Shown: one piece after another, positions 1 to 8,777 of the stretch | Numbering within the stretch: position 1 is the stretch's first letter | Layout: each line of letters begins with the position of its first letter | Origin: UBA6078 sp964468685 | GTDB taxonomy: Bacteria; Desulfobacterota; Syntrophia; Syntrophales; UBA2210 | Length of the DNA: 29,864 nt | Assembly (NCBI GenBank): GCA_964468685.1 | Contig: CAYXUH010000007.1 | Span: 1-29,864, forward strand | Direction of reading: 5' to 3' | The notes under the pieces: generated by a model | What the model was told of the DNA's origin: nothing | The model's database searches: none | The model's input: only the letters and a program-made list of their open reading frames with translations | Program-made: the position numbers and the translations under genes

Positions 1-134
1 TCAAAGAACCAAATGACCAAAACTTATATGCAAAAACTTAACCGGAAATTACTGATAGAATCTACGTTATCCCTTGCCCTGTAAAGAAATACTGCTAAGT
101 TTAAAAACCCGAATTGGATTATTATGGATTGGAA

Positions 135-1082
135 ATGATCAAAAACCTATATAAAAAAGTCTTTTCTTTGTTACATGACAGGCCTCTGCAAAAGGCAACA
201 AATAAAGACCGGGAGCTTATAGAAAATTTATTGAGTTCCGTTGAGCGATTGCCAGATGGAGACACATCTCATTGCCTGCCTTCGGAGAAGCAGTGGAAGG
301 AGAATGTAAACCGCCTTAAACAACTGATACTTTCGGATGATCCGAGAGAATTCTTGAGGTGGGATGTTCTCACAGAGACAATGGTCGTGGGCAATGATGA
401 TTTCGTATTGACCGAATTGAATCACTTAAAGCAAGATCCCGAATGGAATGAACGCTGGAGTAAAACCATTAAGGAAGTAACAACCGGCCACCCAAAACCT
501 TTTTATAAACACCCTCCCTCAAGTGCAAATTTAATACATCATGCCCACCATCTCTCTCAATTCGAAAAAAGGACCGGGACACGAATAGAAGAAATAGATT
601 TTGTGGTCGAGTTTGGGGCAGGGTACGGCAGTATGTGCCGTCTTTTTTATAATCTCGGGTATACTGGCACCTATGTCATGTATGACCTGCCGATCTTCAA
701 TGAATTACAAAAATATTTTCTTAAATGCATAGACATACCTGTATATACAGACGACTCTACCCATTCAGAAAAAAATGTTGTTTGCATCTCCAACTTTGAT
801 ACATTAAAAGAAATCCTTTCAAGTAGGTCCTACGCACACAACGCATTATTTATCGCTATGTGGTCTATAAGCGAAGTCCCGCTAGAGCTAAGGGAGAAAA
901 TATTTTCATTAGTCTCCGATTTCTCGTTTTTTTTGATAGGATATCAAAATCAATTTGGCGAGGTTGATAATATCAGATATTTTGATGGTATTACCAAGCG
1001 ATTAAACAAAAGTATTAACTGGAACAATTTCCCATTAGAACATCAGACTGGCAACAATTTTCTTATTGGTAGACGCCGATAA
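135..1082 (+). CDS. putative sugar O-methyltransferase (SAM-dependent)
   Basis: The central part reads VVEFGAGYGSMCRLFYNLGY followed by YVMYDLPIFNELQKYFL. This is the glycine-rich SAM-binding loop and following acidic strand of class I methyltransferases, in the form seen in the 'putative sugar O-methyltransferase' family of polysaccharide clusters. The N-terminal ~150 residues show no motif I recognise. The frame opens at a TTG at 114, but the ATG at 135 (315 aa) gives the more natural start MIKNLYKK. The gene converges on the O-antigen ligase, with only 22 bp between the two stops, and its base composition is AT-richer than the lipid A genes. By context it probably methylates a sugar of the O-antigen or outer core. 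The exact substrate is unknown. Confidence 0.72.
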   Translation: MIKNLYKKVFSLLHDRPLQKATNKDRELIENLLSSVERLPDGDTSHCLPSEKQWKENVNRLKQLILSDDPREFLRWDVLTETMVVGNDDFVLTELNHLKQDPEWNERWSKTIKEVTTGHPKPFYKHPPSSANLIHHAHHLSQFEKRTGTRIEEIDFVVEFGAGYGSMCRLFYNLGYTGTYVMYDLPIFNELQKYFLKCIDIPVYTDDSTHSEKNVVCISNFDTLKEILSSRSYAHNALFIAMWSISEVPLELREKIFSLVSDFSFFLIGYQNQFGEVDNIRYFDGITKRLNKSINWNNFPLEHQTGNNFLIGRRR

Positions 1083-1104
1083 TTTTACAATACAAGGAAT
1101 GCCT

Positions 1105-2406
1105 TCATCGATCACTGATGCCAGATGTGACCGCATCTCTCATGTTGTCATTCATCCTCCACAAGATAGACCCCATCGCTAAGATTGTATAAAAAATTAA
1201 CTCAGTAACATGATGGAACATCTGCTCAAACATCCCAATAACGAAAAATGAAAGGAAGGCTGAGAATATACAGAATCCCCATTTTTTAACGAAATCGTCT
1301 TCCCCACCTCGCGCACATCTCCAACACATCCGGACAAAGACAAAGAGAATAGACAAGAAGAGCGCCAAACCCACAAACCCAGTTCTTACCAGAATGTTAA
1401 GCAAAATGTTATGAGGAGCAGCGACAATCAGATTATCCCTCAGTCGGTATTTTTCGGGCACCCGGTTGTTGTATATCTTCAAGTCAACCTTTTTGCCGTA
1501 TGTTTCATTTCCAAATCCTATGCCCATTATCGGAAAATCTTTCACAACTTCAAGGATTGTAAACATCGTTCCTGTGCGGCGGTAATCGCTCACAAATGTA
1601 TCCATCGCTATTCTGGTCTTTATCGGTGACATAGTGGTGATAACAACTAATAATATTAGCACTGCCAATAATATTTTTTTGCTTTTCCATAAAAAAACAA
1701 TCAATGAAAGGAATAAAGCGATATACGCCCCCCGGGACTGGACTAAAAAGACGAATACAATTTGCGGGATAAGACATAAAGCAAGAAGCACATCGTGGCG
1801 GAAAGTCCCCTTTTTAAAAAGACTCAGTGTCAGCAATATTGAAAAGATCACCAACGCGCAGAGGCTGTTCCCAGACACCTCGTAACCGAGAAGTCCCTTT
1901 GCTGCCCCATAACTGAATCGCGTGGCCCAGCTATTTCCCAAGACAAAGTAGAAATAGGATATCCCCAAAATACAGTAACTTATTGAAGAGACTATAATTA
2001 TTCGGGACAGAGCCATGAAGCGTTTTCTCGAACTGAAAACATTGATCAATATGAAATAGACCATTATATATCTCAGGAGGTGCGCATTAAAATCGTGTAT
2101 GCTGTTCCCCTTATCAAGCGCAAAAAAAAGACCTACAAAGACCCAACAAACAAATAAACAAAAAGGAATGAAAAGGGGTATTTGAAAAGAAAATTTGATC
2201 TTTTTAAAGAGAATCAATGCCCCCACAAGAAAGAAAGCGAGGTAAAAACATATTTCCTTTATTGCGGTCATATGAGGAAAAGGATTTATAAAAATATATA
2301 ATCCCATCAGGACAGGAACAACATTATTCAGAAAACCAAAAGAGGTAATATTCTCTCTTGAGTCTATAAATCTCTCTTTCCCGAAATTATAAATCGATTG
2401 AAGCAT
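1105..2406 (-). CDS. O-antigen ligase family membrane protein (WaaL/Wzy_C type)
   Basis: A 433-residue polytopic protein with roughly ten to twelve hydrophobic segments. A large periplasmic loop before the last helices contains the family hallmarks: an Arg in VQSRGAYIAL and a conserved His in APHNILLNILVRTGFVGLAL. WaaL-type ligases move O-antigen from undecaprenyl diphosphate to lipid A-core in the periplasm. Wzy polymerases share the same fold, so a polymerase role cannot be excluded. An AGAGGG ribosome site lies about six bases before the ATG. It is the last gene of the minus-strand LPS cluster, downstream of a GT4 gene and a broken chimera, which suits a terminal O-antigen attachment step. 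Its composition is AT-rich, as is common for O-antigen genes acquired by transfer. Confidence 0.82.
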   Translation of the reverse strand: MLQSIYNFGKERFIDSRENITSFGFLNNVVPVLMGLYIFINPFPHMTAIKEICFYLAFFLVGALILFKKIKFSFQIPLFIPFCLFVCWVFVGLFFALDKGNSIHDFNAHLLRYIMVYFILINVFSSRKRFMALSRIIIVSSISYCILGISYFYFVLGNSWATRFSYGAAKGLLGYEVSGNSLCALVIFSILLTLSLFKKGTFRHDVLLALCLIPQIVFVFLVQSRGAYIALFLSLIVFLWKSKKILLAVLILLVVITTMSPIKTRIAMDTFVSDYRRTGTMFTILEVVKDFPIMGIGFGNETYGKKVDLKIYNNRVPEKYRLRDNLIVAAPHNILLNILVRTGFVGLALFLSILFVFVRMCWRCARGGEDDFVKKWGFCIFSAFLSFFVIGMFEQMFHHVTELIFYTILAMGSILWRMNDNMRDAVTSGISDR

Positions 2407-2536
2407 AAATCCCTCTTCTTGCCTGTTTCATGTAGCTGTTCCTGTTTTCATTCGCTGATAGTCGCTTGAATCTTGGCTGACCGAAAGATATCGTGCCCTC
2501 GCATTCATTTGCCTATTCCCCGTTTTTCCCGTCTCT

Positions 2537-2948
2537 CTACCTCTTCATCAACTGCGATATCTCATGAGCAATCGCGGCATGTCTCGCCCTATAAAGATCG
2601 GCCATCCAGAACAAAAAAATGATTTTGTTTCATAATAGTCGATGTGTCCAGTACTATCATGTTCTTGGTAAAAGGAGTCAAACCTTTATTTAATATGCGC
2701 TCCTCCAACTTTACCGTAAAATCGATATTATCGGCCGGGTTTCTTCCGTTTACCACAAAGGCGACAACGCTCCGGTCGCTCCCATGCAGGCGCCCTTTTC
2801 TCGGACAGTGCGATGTTGCTTTTTGCGGAAAAAAATCAGGCTTCCTGCGCGTAAAACGTTCTTCCTGGACCGCTGCCACAATCTCACCGTCTCGTCCGAG
2901 GCACGCGGCACTGTCATGATAAAATTCTGAGATTCCTAATATGTTCAT
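2537..2948 (-). pseudogene. Chimeric remnant: carbamoyltransferase N-terminus fused to an SGNH-like C-terminus, frameshifted
   Basis: Residues 1-36 (MNILGISEFYHDSAACLG, then VAAVQEERFTRRK) are the unmistakable start of the NodU/CmcH-type carbamoyltransferase family, whose members run to about 550-600 residues. Similarity fades near residue 65 (SVVAF). The following segment (NPADNIDFTVKLEERIL, FTKNMIVLDTS) is unlike a carbamoyltransferase. The open frame stops at 2589. Removing one T from the seven-T run (plus-strand A7 at 2613-2619) extends it to a stop at 2537 and adds a tail with DLYRARHAAIAHEI. That tail resembles the last block (D..H...H.AIA) of SGNH/GDSL-type esterases; this is my inference. 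The ATG overlaps the GT4 stop as TAATG. I read it as the scar of a deletion spanning two neighbouring sugar-decoration genes. Confidence 0.65.
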
Positions 2949-4141
2949 TACCGTTTCCAGTTCCGTTCAATCGGGGGGGTGGAGGCTGCAATATCATCAA
3001 ATATTTTGATCATCTCCTGATGATTCTTTTGTGAAGAATAATGGTGGCCCACACGCGACGCCTCATGGGACATCTGCCGGCACTTCTCTCTATCAAAAAA
3101 CAGGCTCATCTTGTCGGCCAGCTCGGATGATGCGGGTGGATGATCGATCACGAACCCATCCTGCCCATCGGTGATAATCCCGGCGGCGCCATTGGCCCTT
3201 GTTGTAATCGGAGGAAGACCGCATGCCATCGCCTCTATTACAACAAGGGAACACGCATCGGAATAGGTGGGGAGTACAAAGACATCACTGTTCGCGTAAT
3301 ACTCCTCCGTGGAGCGGACCCGCCCCGTAAAAAGTACCGTATCTTCAAGGTGGAGCTGTTTGATCCATCTCTCAAGGGCCTTGGAGGGCAATCCACCGAT
3401 AATGATGATTTTGAACGTGTCGTGTGCGGAGGTTTTGAGCTGAGACACCGCTTCCATGAGGGGTCCTATCCCCTTCTTTTTTAAATCATAAGAAATAAAC
3501 AGAAAAACCACCTCGTCTTCTTTTATTCCTAACCGTTTCCGCAACGGGCCTCTCAACGTATGTCGCAGATTCTGATTATACCGAGAGGTATCAACTCCGT
3601 TATACACAACGTGAATGTCTTTACTACTCACATGAAAAAAGGACGCCATGTCTTTCTGTATCATGTGAGAAATTGCCACTATCTTTGGCCGCGGATCAAG
3701 CCGGAATGGCGCAGATTCGATCCAGGCCCTCGTCCACTGTTTGGGGGACAGGACAATAATCAATCGCTTGAGTGCCCGTTTCACTGGACTGCGTTCCGAG
3801 TACACATTTCTCTCTGTCGATAGCCAGTGGACGCCGCCATGGCTTTGATACACGTTCATATACACCGTATTGCCGAAGCCCATGATCACATCAAAGCCCT
3901 GCTCCCGTACCGCCCGCTTATGCTTCAGCGCAAAAAGGGCAATCTTCAGCCAAGCGGGGAGATACCGTGGTATGGTTATCCGGTGAAAGATCGCCGATTC
4001 GGGTTCGCCATCCCACATCTCTCCGAAGAGATGCACCTCCCATCCCCTTGCTATCAGGGTAGTGGCGAGGGAAACAGCATACGATTCAGCCCCCCCGGCA
4101 TAACGGCTGAACTTTTCTATGGCAAACGCGATCTTTTTCAT
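2948..4141 (-). CDS. glycosyltransferase family 4 (WaaG-like GT-B)
   Basis: 397 residues of GT-B fold. The N-terminal acceptor domain starts KIAFAIEKFSRYAGGAESYA, the glycine-rich loop found in WaaG-type enzymes. The C-terminal nucleotide-sugar domain has VVYNGVDTSRY near residue 180 and VLPTYSDACSLVVIEAMACG near residue 300. The usual EX7E motif is DX7E here (Asp, then Glu in IEAMACG). The enzyme probably adds a hexose to the heptose region or outer core on the cytoplasmic face of the inner membrane, using a nucleotide-sugar donor. The exact sugar cannot be read from sequence. An AAGGG ribosome site precedes the ATG by five bases. Its stop overlaps the start of the broken carbamoyltransferase chimera, which shows that gene once belonged to the same coupled operon. 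Confidence 0.85.
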   Translation of the reverse strand: MKKIAFAIEKFSRYAGGAESYAVSLATTLIARGWEVHLFGEMWDGEPESAIFHRITIPRYLPAWLKIALFALKHKRAVREQGFDVIMGFGNTVYMNVYQSHGGVHWLSTERNVYSERSPVKRALKRLIIVLSPKQWTRAWIESAPFRLDPRPKIVAISHMIQKDMASFFHVSSKDIHVVYNGVDTSRYNQNLRHTLRGPLRKRLGIKEDEVVFLFISYDLKKKGIGPLMEAVSQLKTSAHDTFKIIIIGGLPSKALERWIKQLHLEDTVLFTGRVRSTEEYYANSDVFVLPTYSDACSLVVIEAMACGLPPITTRANGAAGIITDGQDGFVIDHPPASSELADKMSLFFDREKCRQMSHEASRVGHHYSSQKNHQEMIKIFDDIAASTPPIERNWKR

Positions 4142-4165
4142 AAGACCCTTCGGACCGGACCTGAT

Positions 4166-4459
4166 CTACGGCAGCAGTTTTGTATAATATTTTAGGAATT
4201 TCCCGAATTCCCGGGCTTTATCCCATTTTCGCCCGTCGAAGTGCGGCCCCTGGCGTGTGCTGCACCGCACCAGTTGTGGAACACAACGCTCCTGTCGCAA
4301 AATAGCGTCTATGTCCTCCTTCGATCCGTTATCAAAAAGCAGGACAGAGACCTGTAATCCCAATCGGTCAACCTTCGTGTTGCCATACAGGTGCTGCAGA
4401 CATGCCCTTGTTATCTCTATGTTGTCCAATACCGGCATGCCGACTAAAACTTTCCTCAG
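4166..4459 (-). pseudogene. Internally deleted glycosyltransferase family 2 remnant
   Basis: The first ~70 residues (VLVGMPVLDNIEITRACL, then VSVLLFDNGSKEDIDAIL) are the first beta strand and nucleotide-binding 'DNGS' region of GT-A family 2 enzymes, normally 250-300 residues long. After STRQG the protein runs only a further 27 residues (DGRKWDKAREFGKFLKYY) and stops. The DxD and catalytic-base regions are missing. The tail looks like a genuine C-terminus, so an in-frame internal deletion is more likely than simple truncation; this is inference. Start is uncertain: a CTG at 4459 sits eight bases after GGAGAG and gives the expected LRKVLVGMP opening, while the first in-frame ATG is at 4438. 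It lies between the GT9 and GT4 genes and follows the GT9 stop closely. It is unlikely to be catalytic. Confidence 0.65.
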
Positions 4460-4473
4460 CCACTCTACTCTCC

Positions 4474-5568
4474 TCAGTGTATCAGTTCCCCGCCCCTGTC
4501 CAGGAATGTCTGGACGGCGCTTTGCACCTTCTCCGCCGTCAGCTCTTCGAGACATTTGCTCGTACCGCCTCCATCGCATCCCTTCTGATGGCAGGGGGCA
4601 CAATCACGATCAGGGGTGATGCTGGTATGCTGTGTACCCTGAGGTGCCCAGTCCAGCCAGTCGGAAGGACCATAGATGGTTATCGTGGGGGTACCCACGG
4701 CTGCGGCAATGTGCGGGGCCGCGCTGTCGACCCCGATATGGAGGCAGCCTAAACCGAGGAGCCCAGCCAACTCCCCCAGGGTGGTCTTGCCGGCAAGATT
4801 GAATACCTCCCCGCGACTCTGACTCCTGATATATGAAGCCCTCTCCGCCTCCTCTGAAGACCCTACGATTACAGTTGCAAGCCTGTGCTCTTTCCACAAC
4901 CAGTCAATGGTCTGTATCCACTTTTCATTATCCCATTCCTTGTACGACCACCGCGAGAAAGGGTTAATGGAAACCCACCGTTTCGTCGCCGACACCCCTT
5001 CCTGGTCGAGCAGGCGGCGTACCGTTTTGCCTGTCGCGCCAGGGACCCACAGCCTCGGCATTGAATCCCCCGTCTCTACACCGAATTCTCGGACGATCCT
5101 CAACGACTGCTCCGCCGCCCCACGCACCCTCTCGGCCGTCGGTGAGGGATCGACAAGGTGTGTAAACAGCCGGTTGCGCCACATTACGATGCGATCAACG
5201 ACAGAGACCCTGCAGGGAGCTCCCGTCAGGAATGCCATAAAGGCGCCCCGGTCATCCAGCCGAAGGTCAAAGACCAGATCGAAACGCTCCCTTCGCAAAC
5301 TTCTGATAAAGTCGATCTGTCTCTTCGTTTTTTCCAGAAGGTTCCCGTCGTACCGTTGAATCTCAAATTTTTTGTGGATATGGGGGTCCGCCTCCACAAG
5401 CGATCCGAGACCTTCCCTCATGAGGACAGATACCGATGCCTGAGGATACGCCTCTTTGACGGCCCGGAATGCGGGAGTAGCCCACACGACATCACCGATA
5501 TCACCCAGTTGTATGATGAGAATCCTCGATATCTCTCTTCCGAAGTTTGTGTCGCCTTTTATTATCAT
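4474..5568 (-). CDS. glycosyltransferase family 9 (heptosyltransferase-like)
   Basis: 364 residues with GT9 hallmarks: an N-terminal ILIIQLGDIGDVVWATPAFR loop and a C-terminal donor-site block GVDSAAPHIAAAVGTPTITI. A four-cysteine cluster CAPCHQKGC...KC follows near residue 330. GT9 enzymes transfer L-glycero-D-manno-heptose from ADP-heptose to the growing core at the inner face of the inner membrane. WaaC and WaaF are both present separately, so this is a third family member, perhaps adding a side heptose or another sugar. The frame is open to 5706, but those 46 codons have no family character; the ATG at 5568 (MIIKGDTNF) starts just before the first strand. The gene follows the MBL-fold gene after 118 bp. 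Confidence 0.83.
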   Translation of the reverse strand: MIIKGDTNFGREISRILIIQLGDIGDVVWATPAFRAVKEAYPQASVSVLMREGLGSLVEADPHIHKKFEIQRYDGNLLEKTKRQIDFIRSLRRERFDLVFDLRLDDRGAFMAFLTGAPCRVSVVDRIVMWRNRLFTHLVDPSPTAERVRGAAEQSLRIVREFGVETGDSMPRLWVPGATGKTVRRLLDQEGVSATKRWVSINPFSRWSYKEWDNEKWIQTIDWLWKEHRLATVIVGSSEEAERASYIRSQSRGEVFNLAGKTTLGELAGLLGLGCLHIGVDSAAPHIAAAVGTPTITIYGPSDWLDWAPQGTQHTSITPDRDCAPCHQKGCDGGGTSKCLEELTAEKVQSAVQTFLDRGGELIH

Positions 5569-5686
5569 CCGTATACTCTTATCAACAATCAGCGAACATC
5601 CGCAACGTAAGTATCCAGGCAAAGCCAGGGTTGTCGCCCATAACAGTGCACCGTGAAGGGACCGGGTACCATCCATATACCACAAA

Positions 5687-6682
5687 TCAATTGATACCGT
5701 ATACAATCCGCCCGTTTTTCCTGGATTCTCTGACTATTCCCTCATGTCTAAACTCCACCATGTGGGCATACGTTTCATTAAGGGCGAGAAATGCATCGAA
5801 CCCGGGAAGATCTGTTCCGAAGATATCCAGGGAAATCTGAAATGTCGTTTGGGGTCCGTTTTTGATTGACTCAAGGATGAGATTCTTTCTCGCTCCATGG
5901 TGTTTTCTCGTTTCCTCGGCCATCCCCTTCAGGCTTGAAAACGGCCTCCCGTGAGCCGGAACAACACTTTTTATCGGAAGGGTTTCTAACCTGGTTAGCG
6001 AACCGATCATCTCCTGCACAGGACGGAATGTGGTACAAAAAAGGTCCGGGCTGAGATTGAACGTGCTTTCAGGCAAAACATGGTCACCGGAGAGCAATAT
6101 ACCCTCTTTCCGGAAAAAATAACATACGTGGTCACGTGCATGTCCGGGGGTTGGAAAGGCCTCAAACGCCGTATCACCAATGCGATACTCTCTGCTAAAA
6201 TCAAGATTTTCGTCTACCTGGAAAGGAAACGTCGCCCTTCTGAAATAACGAAGAAAAACCAGGTAGGCATCGACCGTTTCTTCCGCAATCCCCTGTTTTA
6301 CGTAAAATTCTTTTACCGTCTCGGCAACCTGCCTCTGATCGTGATTGTTGCGTATGATCTGCCCGCCGATCTCTGACATGTGGATAATCGCCCCCGATAT
6401 CTCCTTGATTCTGCCGGCCAGTCCGCAGTGATCCGCGTGATGATGGGTGACAAATATATGGTCTATATCGTGAACCGACCTGCCGATCACCTTCAGGGAG
6501 TCTTCAAGTCGGCGGAATGTCCCCCCCATGTTCAGCCCCGTGTCAAAGAGGGCTACACCCCCGTCATGCACAAGAACGGCGACATTGACAGGCCTGAGGC
6601 GAAAGGGCATGGGGAGGGTTATCAGATATAGATTTTCGGTAATCTTTTTGATCGATGTCGACGGGGTTTCTGTATTCGGCAT
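5687..6682 (-). CDS. MBL-fold metallo-hydrolase
   Basis: 331 residues. The dinuclear metal site is complete: THHHADHCG (HxHxDH) near residue 80, a later His in PTPGHARDHV, Asp in LLSGDHVLP, and the final His in VVPAHGRPF. The N-terminal strand pair (VNVAVLVHDGGVALFDTGLN) is typical of glyoxalase-II-like hydrolases. The C-terminal ~70 residues look like a small helical domain, as in LACTB2-like members. The substrate cannot be assigned. The ATG overlaps the msbA stop (TAATG), so it is translationally coupled to the lipid A flippase. That coupling hints at a role linked to envelope lipids or sugars but does not prove one. Confidence 0.85.
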   Translation of the reverse strand: MPNTETPSTSIKKITENLYLITLPMPFRLRPVNVAVLVHDGGVALFDTGLNMGGTFRRLEDSLKVIGRSVHDIDHIFVTHHHADHCGLAGRIKEISGAIIHMSEIGGQIIRNNHDQRQVAETVKEFYVKQGIAEETVDAYLVFLRYFRRATFPFQVDENLDFSREYRIGDTAFEAFPTPGHARDHVCYFFRKEGILLSGDHVLPESTFNLSPDLFCTTFRPVQEMIGSLTRLETLPIKSVVPAHGRPFSSLKGMAEETRKHHGARKNLILESIKNGPQTTFQISLDIFGTDLPGFDAFLALNETYAHMVEFRHEGIVRESRKNGRIVYGIN

Positions 6683-8409
6683 TACAGGTTATTGTCTTTG
6701 AACTGCAGATTATACAGCTTGGAATACTCCCCCTTTTTCGCAAGAAGGGTGTCATGCGTCCCCTCTTCGATAATTTTCCCGGCAACCAGCACGATTATCC
6801 GATTAGCGTGACTTATCGTTGAAAGTCGGTGAGCGATAACAAGAGTCGTCCTTCCCTTCATGAGATTTTCGAGGGCTCCCTGCACCTCCATCTCTGATTC
6901 CGTATCGAGCGATGAAGTAGCCTCATCGAGGATAAGGATAGGCGCATCCTTCAGAAGCGCCCGCGCTATGGAGAGACGTTGTTTTTCACCACCGGAGAGC
7001 CGCGCACCCTGTTCTCCGATGACCGTCTCAAATCCCTTCGGCAGGTTCTGGATAAACTGGTAGGCATTAGCCGCCTTCGCCGCGCTGATGATCTCTTCCT
7101 CACTCTTCTGTATATCCCCGTAGGCGATATTATTTCTGACCGTGTCATTAAACAAGATCGTCTGCTGTGTAACAATTCCTACCTGCCTCCGAAGTGATTC
7201 GATGGTGACATCCCGGATATCATAACCGTCAATCAATATCTTACCCTCGGTTACATCATAAAACCTCGGTATCAGATTGACTAACGTTGTCTTTCCTCCC
7301 CCGCTCATCCCGACAAAGGCCACTACCTCACCGGCCTTCACATCGAGATTGATATTTTTGAGGACCGGCTCGTCATCATAACTGAAGGTAACATCTTTGA
7401 TTTCGATCCCCCGGGAGATCCGCGGCAGTTCTATCGCGCTCTCCCTGTTGCGTATCCCCGGAGTTATATCCATGACACCGAAGACCCTGACAGCCGCGGA
7501 TATCCCCTGTTGGATCGTGTTGTTGACGTTCGTGAGCCTTTTGATCGGTTCATAGAGCATGACAAGCGCAGTCATAAAAGAGAAGAAGGTCCCGGGGGTT
7601 GAAATACCCTCTATCACCTGATAGCCCCCATAAAAAACAATCGCCGCGATTCCAAAACCGCCCAGAAATTCCATAAAGGGGGAGGATATGGCCCGTATGG
7701 AAACCAGTTTCATAGACAGTCTGAAGAAATCTTCATTCTCTTTGGAAAACCTCCTGCCTTCATACGCCTCCATCCCAAAGGCCTTGACGATCCGTGTCCC
7801 TGATATAGTTTCCTGGAGCATACTGGTAAGGCTCCCCATGGTGACCTGGGTACCGGTGGAGGCTTTGCGAAATTTCTGCCCGAACTTGGCTATGGGATAT
7901 ACGGTCAGGGGGAAAACAACCATGGCGATAAGGGCCAGCTTCCAGTCACGGTAGAATATTACAAAAACAAGAAAGAGCAGCGTAAACGAGTCTTTGAAAA
8001 GACTCGATATGGCCTCTGAAACCGCTCCCTGTATAAGGTTTACATCGTTTGTGATGCGTGACATGAGTATCCCGGTAGGATTTTTGTTGAAAAAAGAGAG
8101 GGATTGTCTCTGGATATGATTATAGAGATCACTTCTCATATCCGCCACCACTCTCTGTGCGACAAAACTCATCAGGACCATCTGGCCGTAGTTGCAGGCC
8201 CCCTTGATGAAAAAAATCGCGACAATTCCCACCGTTATCCACTTCAGCAAAGCGACATCTTTTGCAACAAATATCCCATCCACGATGTCCTTGACAAGCC
8301 AGGCAAGCCCGCCCGTCGTAGCGCCAACTACAATCATGCACACCATAGCAAGGAGAAACTTCGGGATATGCGGTTGTGACAGCCTTAAAAGACGTTTGAA
8401 TTCGTTCAT
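6682..8409 (-). CDS. msbA: lipid A export ABC transporter, ATP-binding/permease MsbA
   Basis: 575-residue half-transporter that flips lipid A-core to the outer face of the inner membrane as a homodimer. Residues ~1-310 hold six membrane segments. The ATPase domain follows: Walker A GMSGGGKT (367-374), Q-loop in GIVTQQTILF, signature LSGGEKQRLSIARALL (from 471), Walker B ILILDEATSSLD (from 491) and the H-loop His near 527. Length and the LSQPHIPKF opening match MsbA. The frame is open to 8445, but the ATG at 8409 has AGGAA six bases upstream and gives MNEFKRLL. It sits with lpxK/lpxL and heptosyltransferase genes, which favours MsbA over a drug exporter. Confidence 0.93.
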   Translation of the reverse strand: MNEFKRLLRLSQPHIPKFLLAMVCMIVVGATTGGLAWLVKDIVDGIFVAKDVALLKWITVGIVAIFFIKGACNYGQMVLMSFVAQRVVADMRSDLYNHIQRQSLSFFNKNPTGILMSRITNDVNLIQGAVSEAISSLFKDSFTLLFLVFVIFYRDWKLALIAMVVFPLTVYPIAKFGQKFRKASTGTQVTMGSLTSMLQETISGTRIVKAFGMEAYEGRRFSKENEDFFRLSMKLVSIRAISSPFMEFLGGFGIAAIVFYGGYQVIEGISTPGTFFSFMTALVMLYEPIKRLTNVNNTIQQGISAAVRVFGVMDITPGIRNRESAIELPRISRGIEIKDVTFSYDDEPVLKNINLDVKAGEVVAFVGMSGGGKTTLVNLIPRFYDVTEGKILIDGYDIRDVTIESLRRQVGIVTQQTILFNDTVRNNIAYGDIQKSEEEIISAAKAANAYQFIQNLPKGFETVIGEQGARLSGGEKQRLSIARALLKDAPILILDEATSSLDTESEMEVQGALENLMKGRTTLVIAHRLSTISHANRIIVLVAGKIIEEGTHDTLLAKKGEYSKLYNLQFKDNNL

Positions 8410-8506
8410 TTCTGATTCCTGTTTCACGGGCCGCAAACCATACAACCAAAACTATCAGATCCGGCAGCCGGCAGCACGGTTTCATAACGATTATACCGGC
8501 AACGAC

Positions 8507-8677
8507 TCAATCTATGGCAGTTGCCTCCTCTATGAGCATAACGGGGATCCCATCCCGAATCTCATAGAGCAGCCTGCACGTATCACAGATCAGCCCCGTC
8601 TCCTCTTCGTTTAAGCGGACATCCCCCTTACATTGTGGGCATGCCAGGATATCCAACAGCTCCTTCTGTATTTTCAT
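8507..8677 (-). CDS. Trm112-family small zinc-ribbon protein (YcaR-like)
   Basis: 56 residues: LLDILACPQCKGDVRL, then LICDTCRLLYEIRDGIPVML. The two CxxC pairs plus the YxIRDGIPVML tail define the Trm112/YcaR family. In eukaryotes and archaea Trm112 stabilises methyltransferases. The bacterial role is poorly defined, although E. coli ycaR lies next to lpxK and kdsB, a comparable LPS setting. The start at 8677 has GGAGT upstream; the frame opens at 8710. It lies between the PagL-like gene and msbA with about 100 bp on either side, so it may be read from the same transcript. Confidence 0.88.
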   Translation of the reverse strand: MKIQKELLDILACPQCKGDVRLNEEETGLICDTCRLLYEIRDGIPVMLIEEATAID

Positions 8678-8777
8678 ATGCCTACTCCTTCCGCCCGTTT
8701 CCAAAAGCACACGGCCTCTATATCGCCGACCCTTATATCACTCAGCGCCTGCCATGTAAAACCTTAACGCGGGGGTC

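Noticed and set aside
1..84. Possible C-terminal end of an upstream gene at the left edge
   Set aside because: One frame is open to a stop at 82-84 and another to about 41, but neither short peptide has recognisable family character.
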